Shown here: in pieces, positions 45,276 through 57,000 of the stretch
Numbering within the stretch: the stretch's first letter is position 1
Layout: every line of letters begins with the position of its first letter
Origin: Imbricaverruca yamaguchii
Taxonomy: Eukaryota; Arthropoda; Thecostraca; Neoverrucidae
DNA length: 64,000 bases
Assembly: GCA_034440575.1 (NCBI GenBank)
Contig: JAOTOL010001604.1
Location: forward strand, 2,311,001-2,375,000
Direction: 5' to 3'
Made by a program: the position numbers and the translations under genes
Notes under the pieces: model-generated
What the model was told of the DNA's origin: nothing
Databases searched by the model: none
The model's input: only the letters and a program-made list of their open reading frames with translations

Positions 45276-46365
45276 AGATCCACACTAGACAGGGCTAAAA
45301 AAAAGATCACATGACCTTCGGTCACAGGCTCAAATCTATGATTATGATGAAATTATAAAAACAATGCTGATGCTCATGAAATCGTGACTTTGGCAATAGA
45401 GAGGTAACATTTCATATTTGCATTCAGGAAACAACTAAATTAAAGTATAATTCAAAGAAGCTCATATATGACAAAAATGCCCGTGGCTATAGAGATTGTC
45501 ATGGAAAGCACCATATCATATGCGGGTGGAAAGCTCTGGTGATTTAAATTTGCGTAAGATAACAAAGCATTATTATGCGATAAGCAACAGCATGTCAATG
45601 TGGGATTAGAGTAGGCATCACTGCTGACATCTGCTGAAGGTCTTAAAGAACAATGGTAAGTTGTTAAGATACATAAAATACTTTCTTACTGAACACTGCT
45701 TTCAGAAAAACACACCTTAAATTTCAAAAGTGCAAAACAGAAGATCCGGAAACCACTACGTAACAACGCACGAGCACACCCAATCGACCAAAACAAAGTG
45801 ATTCACTTGGTGATTCGCAATTTTCCTCAGTCATAAACGCCTTTTGTAAGCTACATATGCCTACAATGATTGCTAACCATGCTGACCGCTAAAAGTGAGC
45901 ATCTAATCGAGACGGGATACCAAATTTGGCATTGATTTGCGAGTCACTCATGAAACTATTAATTTTTTAATGCCGACTATTGCGAGGATAAAGCCTATTA
46001 AACGTAAAAAAGAAAAGTAACAGAAAGATGTTTTCGTAGACAAAAGCGGCGCGAATAACACTTTTCGGATTGGTATGCGTTTTCGCCTTGGACAGTAATC
46101 CGGCAGTGATTATATTGAGTTGCTATGCTAGGAAAGATCATTGTTCCGACATGATGAATGGATATTATCTTTTAAGTTTTAGTTGATCTTCTAGCCAGGT
46201 TGTCTCATCAATAAAACGGTAAATATAAAGGAGCCCCTAGACCTTTTTGTCACAAATGTGTTATCTGCTGATCTATGTGATTTTAATGAAGTTGGCATTT
46301 GTTACTTCGGGAAATTAAGGCTTCTGCAAATGAACATATGAACACCAGAATCATTTAAAAAAACA
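45276..46365. other. No gene recognised
   Basis: AT-rich intergenic sequence with no feature I can support. Confidence 0.45.
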
Positions 46366-46700
46366 TCAAGAAGTATGTTAGTTTATTTCTCAGCATAGAT
46401 ACATGTTTCATCAGTATCCTATGATCACCTTTCCCCAATAATTAGAAGAAAAAAGTTTAAAGCTACTTGATCTTGGTGTATATTTGGGTACAACCCTTCA
46501 TCAAACCACAAAAAAATGTACATTGCTTATTTTTGTGTGGTTTGATGAAGGGTTATACCTGAATTTACACCAAGATCAAGTAACTTCCTACTGTTTTTTT
46601 CTTCTTCTAATCATTAAGGAAAGTTCATCATAGGATATCAATGAAATAATATGTTCCTCATAAGAGTGCAAAGTAACTTATATGACTTTGATGCATGCTG
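46366..46700. mobile_element. Fold-back element 2 (long imperfect palindrome)
   Basis: Arms of ~150 bp meet near 46,525. Inner blocks ACAACCCTTCATCAAACCAC and GTGGTTTGATGAAGGGTT, then CTTGATCTTGGTGTA / TACACCAAGATCAAG, TTAGAAGAAAAAA / TTTTTTCTTCTTCTAA, and TATCCTATGAT / ATCATAGGATA. Spacer is about 10 nt. It is non-coding and MITE-like. Confidence 0.8.
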
Positions 46701-47932
46701 TTGCCATTCAACAAAATATTGGAAAAGTGCAGAAAAAGGGTAAGTCCAGGTAAATCTATATAGGGTTCAATGTGACATTCAACATGAAATACCTCTATCT
46801 CCTTACCTGAGGTATTTTCCATCAACTAGATTGTTATTGTGGTGCCTAATGATAACATGCTGAATGTGAACACTGGACATGTTGACTGCAATCAGAATAT
46901 CTGAGGATTTAGTTTTTTTAAATGCAGTACTCCCCTTGCCCCAAAAGTGTATTTATACTCCAAGCAATGTTTTTGTTTGGCTGAATTGTTAATTAAACCT
47001 TTGGCTTAATTGTTTAACTCATTACTGTAACTGGCTAATTAAGAATGTATTCAACCATTCTATGGTTTTAGGCTTATAAGACTACTTCAACCCAAAGTGC
47101 CATTGTTCCTTTGTAGCAGAGCAGAAATGAATGATATGATATGCCAATGAAACAACATCTGATGCACTCCCAGAGCATGTTTGGAGTCAGACTTTGGCCT
47201 GATAATTCTTCTTTTTTTCTGCATTTCCTTGAATATTTCCATACCTTCTATGAGTGAATGTCTGTTAATTCTTTACTCTCATTATCATGTCACAAGATCT
47301 TGGTGTAAGTTCACATTGCTTTGGTGTAAGAACCATATTTGACAGCTTCTTGGCTTGCAGACCATGACAATTGTATGCATTGTATTATTTTACATTTCTG
47401 AGTACTACTTTGTTCATGGAGAATTATACCAACAAACATGAGTGGGGAACTTGTTTTGATTATGCCAAGATCATAAAGGTAATTAGTAAGCCATTATATC
47501 ATTAGATGCTCTGGTGTCAGTAAGTGGTAATTCATGCAATTTGTAGTGTATGTACAATACCATATATGGAGTAGCTCTTCTCTACTTTTACATGATGAAC
47601 TATTATTTTTGCAAAGCATGCATGTGTAGTCACCCATAATTAAACACTGATCTTGTAATTCTTGTAGACTTACTATATATTCAGCTGTGAGAGAAGGATT
47701 GCTTTCCCAGTATGTTACCTAATGGGTAGCATAACATGGTCAATAGCCTGGTGCAAATGCATTTTGCAGCATGGGTAACTGTTACAACACCACTTAAAGG
47801 CCATCTGGGCTATTTATACAGACTTTTACATCCAGAACACACAGGAGTGTATGATGTACATGTAACTTTGTGCTGTCTGTGGGTTTGAACTCAGGCCGAG
47901 CCATCCTGGAGTTTGCAGGCGCAGCTGTGGAG
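46701..47932. other. Region upstream of WASHC2 start, no gene recognised
   Basis: AT-rich. It presumably holds the WASHC2 promoter or a 5' UTR intron (GTTTGCAG at 47,911-47,918 could be an acceptor for a non-coding leader), but this is not demonstrable. Confidence 0.4.
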
Positions 47933-48055
47933 ATGGCGAGCCAGTCCACTGACCAAGATGAGCCACTGACCACTGACGAGATCCGTCAGAGGTCCACCAG
48001 CTGGAATCTTGCTGCCGACTCCCGCCTGCTCGCCACCTTGCAGTCGTTCTCTGAC
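47933..48055 (+). CDS. WASHC2: WASHC2 exon 1 (start)
   Basis: 41 codons from ATG, MASQSTDQDEPLTTDEIRQR onward, with the FAM21 motif TSWNLAADSRLL; donor GAC|GTGAGT, phase 0. The frame is open upstream, but the family starts at a comparable position. Confidence 0.9.
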
Positions 48056-51000
48056 GTGAGTCCCGTTTGTTCTCTATCTCGATTGTGCGTCTGTGCGTGA
48101 TTATTATCCTGGGTGGAAGTTCGTATGCTTTTTTAGGAAGGTGGCACTTGTCTAGGTCTGAGATGTCCTTGCTGAAAACAAACTTAAAATGAATGAGCCT
48201 CATCTCGTTCAATGGTATTCTTGCTCACCGAGTATCAGGTGTGGGGAGGTCGCCCTGTGTCGTCTGCACATGGGGCACTACCACGTCATTCAAAGCTACT
48301 TGGTGTGGGGTCTAAGTATACCAGATGCTACACCTCTCTGATGGTACATCATGTTATGTTCTGTCTGAATTGTGTTGCCAATTTCAACGCCATTTTGGGT
48401 GAACGCAGTTGGTGTCTTGTGGCTGGCAGTGACCGCTACACGAGGGTATATCACGAGGATATGCGCTGCTCCGTTACACCGATAGTATATCACGCCCTGT
48501 TGGGTGTCCCCTGGTGCAAGCCAGGGGCCGAGCAGTAGAGAAGAGTAGGGTGCCATCGCCCAACCGATAGAGTGTGGGTTCGAGTCCCACCTGTCTCTGG
48601 TTTTTCGCCACCGATCGATCGGCGTGAGACCGGCGACGCTTTGTGGCCAAACATTCGACGCGTCGTATAGCCAATAATCGCCACTTGATGAAAGTCTTTC
48701 GTGGACGATGCGTTAGCTTTCGTAGCACCGACATATCCACGCGACCGCTATGTTGTTTGCAGATGACACCAGTTGTAGCTTCGGGCGAAGGTTTGAACAG
48801 TTCGATGCCACATATCGTCCCTCGTAGGCATCAGCTGAGCTTGGAAGAGAAAGAAGTATGCTATGGACGCATAATGACATCGGCAGTGAAGCGTCGTAAG
48901 GCCACAAACCACCACCTGCACCGGCGGTCGGAGACCTGACCCAGACTGCACCAGCAGCACGTATCCGTGATGAGAGGCGAGTCGGTGACACGTCACCTGC
49001 CTGCTGCTGCTCCTGACCACCTGACCCGATCTGATCTGACCTGACCTGCCCCCAGCACGTGAGTGAGCGGGCGGCGGCCGTCGGCTCGGACGTGGACCAG
49101 CTGGTGCAGGATGTGGCCGTGGCCCGCTCCCGGCTGCAGACCACCGGCACCCAGCTGATGCTCATCTCCAACACCCGGTTCGTCGAGTCGCGCGTCTACG
49201 ACGAGGACGTCACCGTCGGCGCCGCCGCCACGAGCTCCGAGGAGGCGGCTCAGGTAGCGGCCCGTACAGGCAATGCCGCACACAGACTCTGTCTCTCTTT
49301 GAGTCACCTTAAAGGAAGTTGTTTAGTAAGACTGCCAGCCAATGAATATGCAACCCTTGCAACTGTTTACTTGGAGCGTCATGATTTAGCGGGCCGTATT
49401 CGCTTATTAGCCAGATTGATGCATTGTAATAATTTTTGTGTGTGTATATTTTCATCATTTTCTTCCCTTGCTATGACCACAAATGTACGTTCCATCCCCA
49501 GATTTCGAAGTAAAAAAAATGTGCCAACGTCTGGTCCCGGGGCAGTAGGAAGGGGAAGCTGACAATTATTCATGTTATTCCACAATTTAATGAGCTAGCC
49601 GAGAAGTCATGCATAGCATCCATGTGGAGCATGAGTCGCTTGAAGTTAATCCAGGTCGTTTATTTATAGTCATTTCGGCTTACTGCACAGTAAGCCCAAA
49701 TGACTGTATGTTGCAGTAAGCTGGCATTTTGAGTCCCTTCGGTCTAATTTACATAGGGTCCTTGGATTATCTTGACCGTAAACTACGTGTTGTATTTCGA
49801 GTCGCTGGAATTTAGTTTATGTTGTATATCTGCATATTGTGTCGGCTGTAACTTGTGGCCCAATACCATTGACCGTCGCGAGTCTAACAAATCCTGGGGG
49901 ATTCTGTTGGGACTGCTGCTGCTGTGGGTACTATTCCCGCTGGGGGGACTCAGCTGCTGCCGTGAGAGCTGCTGCTGTTGTGGAGCTGTGCTGTGTGCAG
50001 CTGCCGCTGCTATGGAGCTGTGCTGTGTGCAGCTGCCGCTGCTGTGGAGCTGTGCTGTGCGCAGCTGCGCTGCCGATAACTCGACAATCCCCACAATACG
50101 TATCTGGTACATGTCACCTGTGATATCCGTGCCGCTGAGTACCAGACTCGACACGACTACGTGTCGGCAGGTGCTCTCCAAAGAGGAGAGCCAGCGGTCG
50201 GCGCACGCGCGGATGGTCGAGGCGCTGGCGGTCGGCTGCCAGCTGCTGGACGACACCTACGACAGACTGGAGGTGTCAGACTCGGACAGTGACGACGACG
50301 CCGACGACAGGTCGGTCGGTCTAGCACGACAGGTCGACACGACAGGACGACAGGTCAAATGGTGCTTAACACGCGCACCGGAGGCGGCCGGGCGAGGAGC
50401 TCCGTCCACTCGGATATGTCGTAGATATGCCGTATCTACGACATGTCCGAGTCGTAGATATTGTCTATCCGAGTCTCTATTGTCTACCCGAGTATATTTC
50501 CTTGCGAAGATATGTCGTAAACGGAGAGGGTCGTTGTGCTGCGATATTGGGACTGTGTTGCAAATCGATAAGCAATTATTTTGCAAGATATCACAGCCGT
50601 TGTAATGTTTGTTTATTTGGTGGTTCACGACACACTTTATGCACATTCACGTCTAATGGCGCCGCCCACTTTTCGGGGGGGTTGTAAATGTCCTGAGCGG
50701 CGCTAGTGTCGAACCGTGGACCTTTGGCCATAGCCGACACCTTAACCACTCGGCCATCCCGCCCCCATCCGTCTGTAAATGTAAGTACCATGGAGGATGG
50801 GGTAAGGTCCGGTTGGTCGGGTAAGGTCGACCAACCGGCCGCCGGTTTGCCGCCTGCCGATCACCTGGCCACCTGGCCGCCTACCGTTCAAGGCCACAAA
50901 GGCTTGGTCGGCCCGGCGGCGTCGTGTGTCGGCCGATCTCGACCTCAGTTCACCAAGAAGGCCTAGGTTGGCCTTGGTTGAATGAGTTGTTTAGATGAAA

Positions 51001-54000
51001 TGAGATAACTTGGAGAAATGAATTGAGTAGTTTAGTATTGGCCTAGAGTCATCAACTGTATACTGTATGGAGTTCACAGGACATAGGCGTCCTCGCAGGG
51101 GGCCCCTATGTGGTGGAGTGTCACGAACAGTTGAACACAAGCACAACTGTTCGTGACACTCCATCACATAGGCGGGCATCCGGCTCTACACGACTGACGC
51201 AGTCGATGCGCCCCTAAACTGCGCCCCTAAACTGCGCCCCTAAACTGCGCCCCTAAACTCCAATAAAAACCACAGGACGTACACGTGAACGCCACTTCCA
51301 AGAAGGGGCCTTCTTTATGTTGCACTAATCTTTTATGTCTTTATCTTTATGTTTTACGTACCAGCAGATGATTCGGTAACATTCATTTTGGAAGCATATT
51401 TCGATAACTGGGTGTTCTGATTTCATGCCATATACTCACCTCGGTAGCACTTCCACGTACTCTGGCACTCAAATGTGCGTTGCGTGCGCCATATAAAAAA
51501 ATATTTTGGTCGAAACGCCCTTAAACCCGGATAGCAAGCAAATGAAACCAGTTGGTTGCCTACGTGACCCTCCTTGATACGCTGCTCTGTTCGACTGTCA
51601 CTGGACCCCAGCTGACGTGACTGACACCCTCCTCCGTCTTACCTCACGGCCACATTCCCCCAGCTGACGTCACTGACACACTTCCCTAGCTGACATCACT
51701 GATGCTCCCCTCCATCTTACATCACTGACAAACTGCCCCCCCCCCCTGCGCTGCATGCGGGTCTCGTCCCTAGACTGTGACTTGTCTCGGCTACATTTCT
51801 CCATGTGCCTGTGAGCTGGGCTCTCCTGGGGCTGGTACGCGCCACCCGGTGTCACCCATCTTTACCACCCCTGGTCTCACCTGGCTTGTTGTCTCCTTGC
51901 AACCCAAGCTGCTGGCAACCATTTTGGCCATGCTGTTGGTGATTTCACATGAGATTATCTAAACACGTGTTTGCAGGATCATGCATTTTATAATGTGTCT
52001 GAAGTTTTTGTCGGCGATGCAGTGATTTTGCAAATCAGTGATTTTGCAAATCTTATCACGAAGTTTGCGATTCGACGGGCGCCGTTTACTGCTTTCCTGT
52101 TGATGGTGGCAATTCATCTTTGAAATTGGTAGCAGCTTTCTGCTCGGAGGCGGCGGAGGAGTCTTCGTTGCGTTTGTGTGACAAAACGTAAGTCCCAGCA
52201 CAGGGTCACGTTTAATTCAGAATGTGCGTCGACGGCGGCGACGATTCTGCTGACGACGTGATCAGGATGTCGCTGACGTGCTGACGACAGTTTTACTGTT
52301 TCGCCGGTGATGTAGCAGCATGCCGCTGGTGGTCGAGCAGCGGGACCCGTACCTGGACCGCCTGCTGCCCTGCATCATCAGCAGCAGACAGTTCGAGGAC
52401 GACGATGCCGTCGGCCTTCAGTTGGGCCCGAACGCCGAGATGCCGCCGCCCGCCACCGACGATGATATCACCGACGAGGTGAGAGGCTGACGATCTCGCT
52501 AACGAGCTTTGGGCGCTAAATGACCTCGCAATCGGCGCGCCCAAATAATCAATCGATTGCTGACGAGCTTAGGAATCGCTGATGATGGAGAAACCATCGC
52601 GTGAGCGTAGTTATGCTGCAGGGGCTGGAGGTAGGGTGGGGCTGCTGCTAAATATTATAGTCTCGTCATGATCTGTACGTCTCCGTTACTGGAGCGTGAG
52701 GTAGGGTGGGGCTGCTGCTAAGTATTATAGTCTCGTCATGATCTGTACGTCTCCGTCACTGGAGCTAGAGGTAGGGTGGGGGTGCTGTTATAGTCTCATA
52801 CGACCTGTATGCTTCCGTCGTACTGGAGCTAGAGGTAGGGTGGGGGTGCTGTTATAGTCTCATCACGACCTGTACCTCTCCGTTACTGGAGCTAGAGGTA
52901 GGGTAGGGGTGCTGTTATAGTCTCATCATGATCTGTACGTCTCCGTCACTGGAGCCACAGGTAGGATGGATGTGCTGAGATAGTTTCTTTACCAGTTCAT
53001 CAAAATTCGGAAATTTTGGTGGGTAGCAATGCACAATAGGACAATTATATAAACGTGAAGTCAGATATTTAGTTTTGCTGACATCTTCCATAGGCCTATA
53101 TCAATGCACCCAATACATTTTAGTAATTAGGAAATGTTAACTTGCATCTGACGCTCCAATGAAGATGAATTCGGACACACCGGTCTACAGTCTGTGCGTC
53201 TGTGCCACAGGAGCTGGAGGAGGACGCCAGCTGCCTCACGGTGCCTCCAGTGGCCGGTGTGCCGGCGGTGGCCCGGGTCGACCCGACCGGCTCAGTGGAC
53301 GGCTCGCCTGACCTTCACGCCGTGGCCAACGGTCAGGTGAGTGGCTGTCGTCTGCTGCCATCTCCGTCCCGCCCGCCATGACGCGGACGAGCCGTGCCGA
53401 GGCCGGGGACATGCTCTGGCTCCTAGCGCGCTGTTTGACGGTCCAGGTCTGAGTTTGTCACCCGTCAGTGGTAAAGACGGTTATAGATATGCACCCTGGG
53501 CGCCAGGTCACTTCGTGCCCTGCACAGGCGCTTTCCGCGGCCATTGTTCTCCCGCGCTGTGGCGTAAAACTGGCGACGCGTTTTGTATCGTGTCTCGCTC
53601 GAGACTCGAGACTGCGCATAGTGGGATAGGAGATATCCGGGTGTGCTCCTCCCTCTCTGGCCGTCGTATGTGTTGTCGCGTTCCCAGAACACTGGTGCCC
53701 GGATCTTGATGCTCGGCAACTCTTGGACCTCGCCATCCGTACTGAGTGTCTGTTCATAGGCCCGCGGAATTGCTAAGGCAATTTATATCTTGTCAAGCGC
53801 CTTCCAGCGACATGCAGTGATTGGTGGTGGTAGGAGGCCTTTCGCCCTCCGTTTGGTATGACGAGCGTGCCGGCGTTCAGGCGCGTTGCTGCTGTAGCCA
53901 GACGGGCGTGTCTCTGCTTGGCAGGGCGAGCCATTGCGCTCCGAAGTCGGAACTCCAAACGCCACCGGCAGGCAGCACGAAAAGCCTCCGCTTCCAGCCT

Positions 54001-57000
54001 CAGGTACTCATCTCGCCGACTGCGTTCTCCTTGGTTGGAGGTGCACCAGCTATGTTACGCCATGCTACCAATCTGAGGGGGTGTTGGGGGTTGTGTACTA
54101 GAAGCACTCCAGCGATTATGCGTCAACGCCCAAAGCAGGTGCTCTCGCACCGAGCAGCTTTCCCCACGACTGTTACCCGTGGGAAGCTCTTCACCGGAAG
54201 CGTACCGGAAACCGAAACATCGCTACCACTTGCACACATGCAACCATGCATCAGAAGCGCATCAACAGCCATGCTAGCAGTACGGAGCGCGCCGATTCTA
54301 GTGCCCCGCTTTCACTAGTAGCAAGCGGTGAATGCGTGCATGAAGCAGCAAATCAGAGATCCTCTGGCACGGCATTGTGTAGCCGCCAGTGTGTGACTGG
54401 GAGAGTACAAGGCTCATCATCCTGTGTGTGCGTTGTCACGGTAAAGCCTGCTGTTCACAAACATTTCTTATCTAGAGTGGATTAATCTAAGCTTGAGCTT
54501 CGCCGGTCCCAGGCAACATCTTCGGTGGTGCGTTTGACCTGGGGTCAGACGACGACGTGGGCGACGGTGACCTGTTCGGCGGCGGAGCCGGGGCGGCTGC
54601 TGACCTGTGGGGTAGCAGCGCCGGTGGAAGAAGGGACAGATCGGCTGCATGGAACGGCCCACCGGACGACCGGTCAGATTCTGGTAAGGTGGTGTACTGG
54701 CTGGACAGAGTACGATGGTGTGTCGGTCGCACACCTACAAGTGTGTCCCTTCCGCTCTTGTCACGTTTCAAGATGGTGTGCAATATTTGGTGTGGTGGAC
54801 AGCGTCCGTGCTCAGTTAGTTAGGATTGGGTAGCAGTCGTCCAGCTCTGGGTCGTCCGAAACTGACCAGTCCAATAGAGAGCTTAGTCGCTGGGAGCAGC
54901 ACGTTAACTCTATGCAAGCGTCTGGCCGTCCTACGACTCTAAGGTCTGGACATTCCATTTTTATTGGATTTTTTTGTTGGTGTGCATGAAAAAAAATCAC
55001 TGAGCCGATCCGAAACGTTTAATCTTAACATGAAAAAGAAGAGCATTGAGTCTCTATGATGCATTGGATTGCTGGATCACATGGCGTCGCCAAACTCTCG
55101 TGCCGATTGGTCGCGGGTGGACTTGGTAATCACACCGGTTGTATTATATGTGGCTATGGTGGCTTCCAATGGGGAAAGTTTGCCTAAACTTGTAAATTTC
55201 GCCGTTTTCAGTTCACCAGAGCTACCAGTCTTAAATAAAAAGTGGGGTATTGTAAAATACACAACTGGGGGACGAGTAGCCTAGGGGTAAGTTTCTCGTC
55301 TCACAATGGAAAGGTTGTGGGTTCGAGTCTCACCTGTCGCTACTCTTTGCCCGCGACCAATCGGCGTGAGAGTTTGGCGACGCTGCATGACTCAACGGTC
55401 GGTGTGTCGTAAAACCAATAACCAACCAAAATACACAACTGAGCGCCGATAAAATAGGACTGCATGGATCAGTAATGTATATACTATATCGGCGGTAGGT
55501 TGTGTCTGGGTGCACCGTCGCTATGAGCAACGGTGCACACAAATTCACAAAATATTCGGCACTTTAATGTCGCATCCACCACGTAAGTCGCACAAATCCA
55601 ATCAGGTGGTGGTTGTCTTGCTCTCGTAAACGAGCCGGCTGTTCGGAACTTATGCAAGTCGATCGGAACGGAAGTGTCTGTTTACGACTGGCCGGGTCAT
55701 ATACTGGCGAGCTGACGCTGGCCAACCGAGAGTCAGAGCGTGGCCTATAGACCTTCCGTGCTGCAGGTATAGACCGGGCACCATACCGTTGTGTGGTGGT
55801 CTACAGACCTTCCGTGCTGCAGGTATAGACCGGGCACCATACCGTTGTGGTGGTCTACAGGCCTTCCGTGCTGCAGGTATAGACCGGGCACCATACCGTT
55901 GTGGTGGTCTACAGGCCTTCCGTGCTGCAGATGTAGACCGGGCGGCACCATATCGTTGTGGTGGTCTACAGACCTTCTGTACTGCAGGTATAGACCAGGC
56001 ACCATGCCGTTGTGTGGTGGCCCACAGACCGTCCGTTCTGCAGGTATAGACCGGGCACCGTACCGTTGTGGTGGTCTACAGACCGTCCGTGCTGCAGGTA
56101 TAGACCGGGCACCATACCGTTGTGGTGGTCTACAGACCTTCCGTGCTGCAGGTATAGACCAGGCACCATACCGTTGTGTGGTGGTCTACAGACCGTCCGT
56201 GCTGCAGGTATAGACCGGGCACCATACCGTTGTGTGGTGGTCTACAGACCGTCCGTGCTGCAGGTATAGACCGGGCACCATACCGTTGTGGTGGTCTACA
56301 GGCCTTCCGTGCTGCAGATATAGACCAGGCACCATACCGTTGTGTGGTGGTCTACAGACCGTCCGTGCTGCAGGTATAGACCAGGCACTATGCCGTTGAA
56401 GAAGAAACTTTGAAGAAGTTCTCCACCGTTGGAGAAGAGTTCTTCGACCGCGACTGGTCTATTTTGGTGCGGAGACAATGGAGGCGGACCGTGACTGTTC
56501 CGTCTTGGTGCGGAGACAGTGGAGGCGGACCGCGACCGTCCCGTCTTGGTGCGGAGACAATGGAGCCGGACCCCGTCTTGGTGCGGAGACAGTGGAGGCG
56601 GACCCCGTCTTGGTGCGGAGACAATGGAGGCGGACCCCGTCTTGGTGCGGAGGCAATGGAGGCGGACCCCGTCTTGGTGCGGAGGCAATGGAGGCGGACC
56701 CCGTCTTGGTGCGGAGGCAATGGAGGCGGACCCCGTCTTGGTGCGGAGACAATGGAGGCGGACCCCGTCTTGGTGCGGAGACAATGGAGGCGACCCCGTC
56801 TTGGTGCGGAGACAATGGAGGCGGACCCCGTCTTGGTGCGGAGACAATGGAGGCGGACCCCGTCTTGGTGCGGAGACAATGGAGGCGGACCCCGTCTTGG
56901 TGCGGAGACAATGGAGGCGGACCCCGTCTTGGTGCGGAGACAATGGAGGCGGACCCCGTCTTGGTGCGGAGACAATGGAGGCGGACCCCGTCTTGGTGCG

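Noticed and set aside
52620..52975. Another junction-seeded array, at WASHC2 exon 5
   Set aside because: The unit has GGAGCTAGAGG, vaguely like the exon start GGAGCTGGAGG, but the array ends about 235 bp before the exon and the match is too short to claim.
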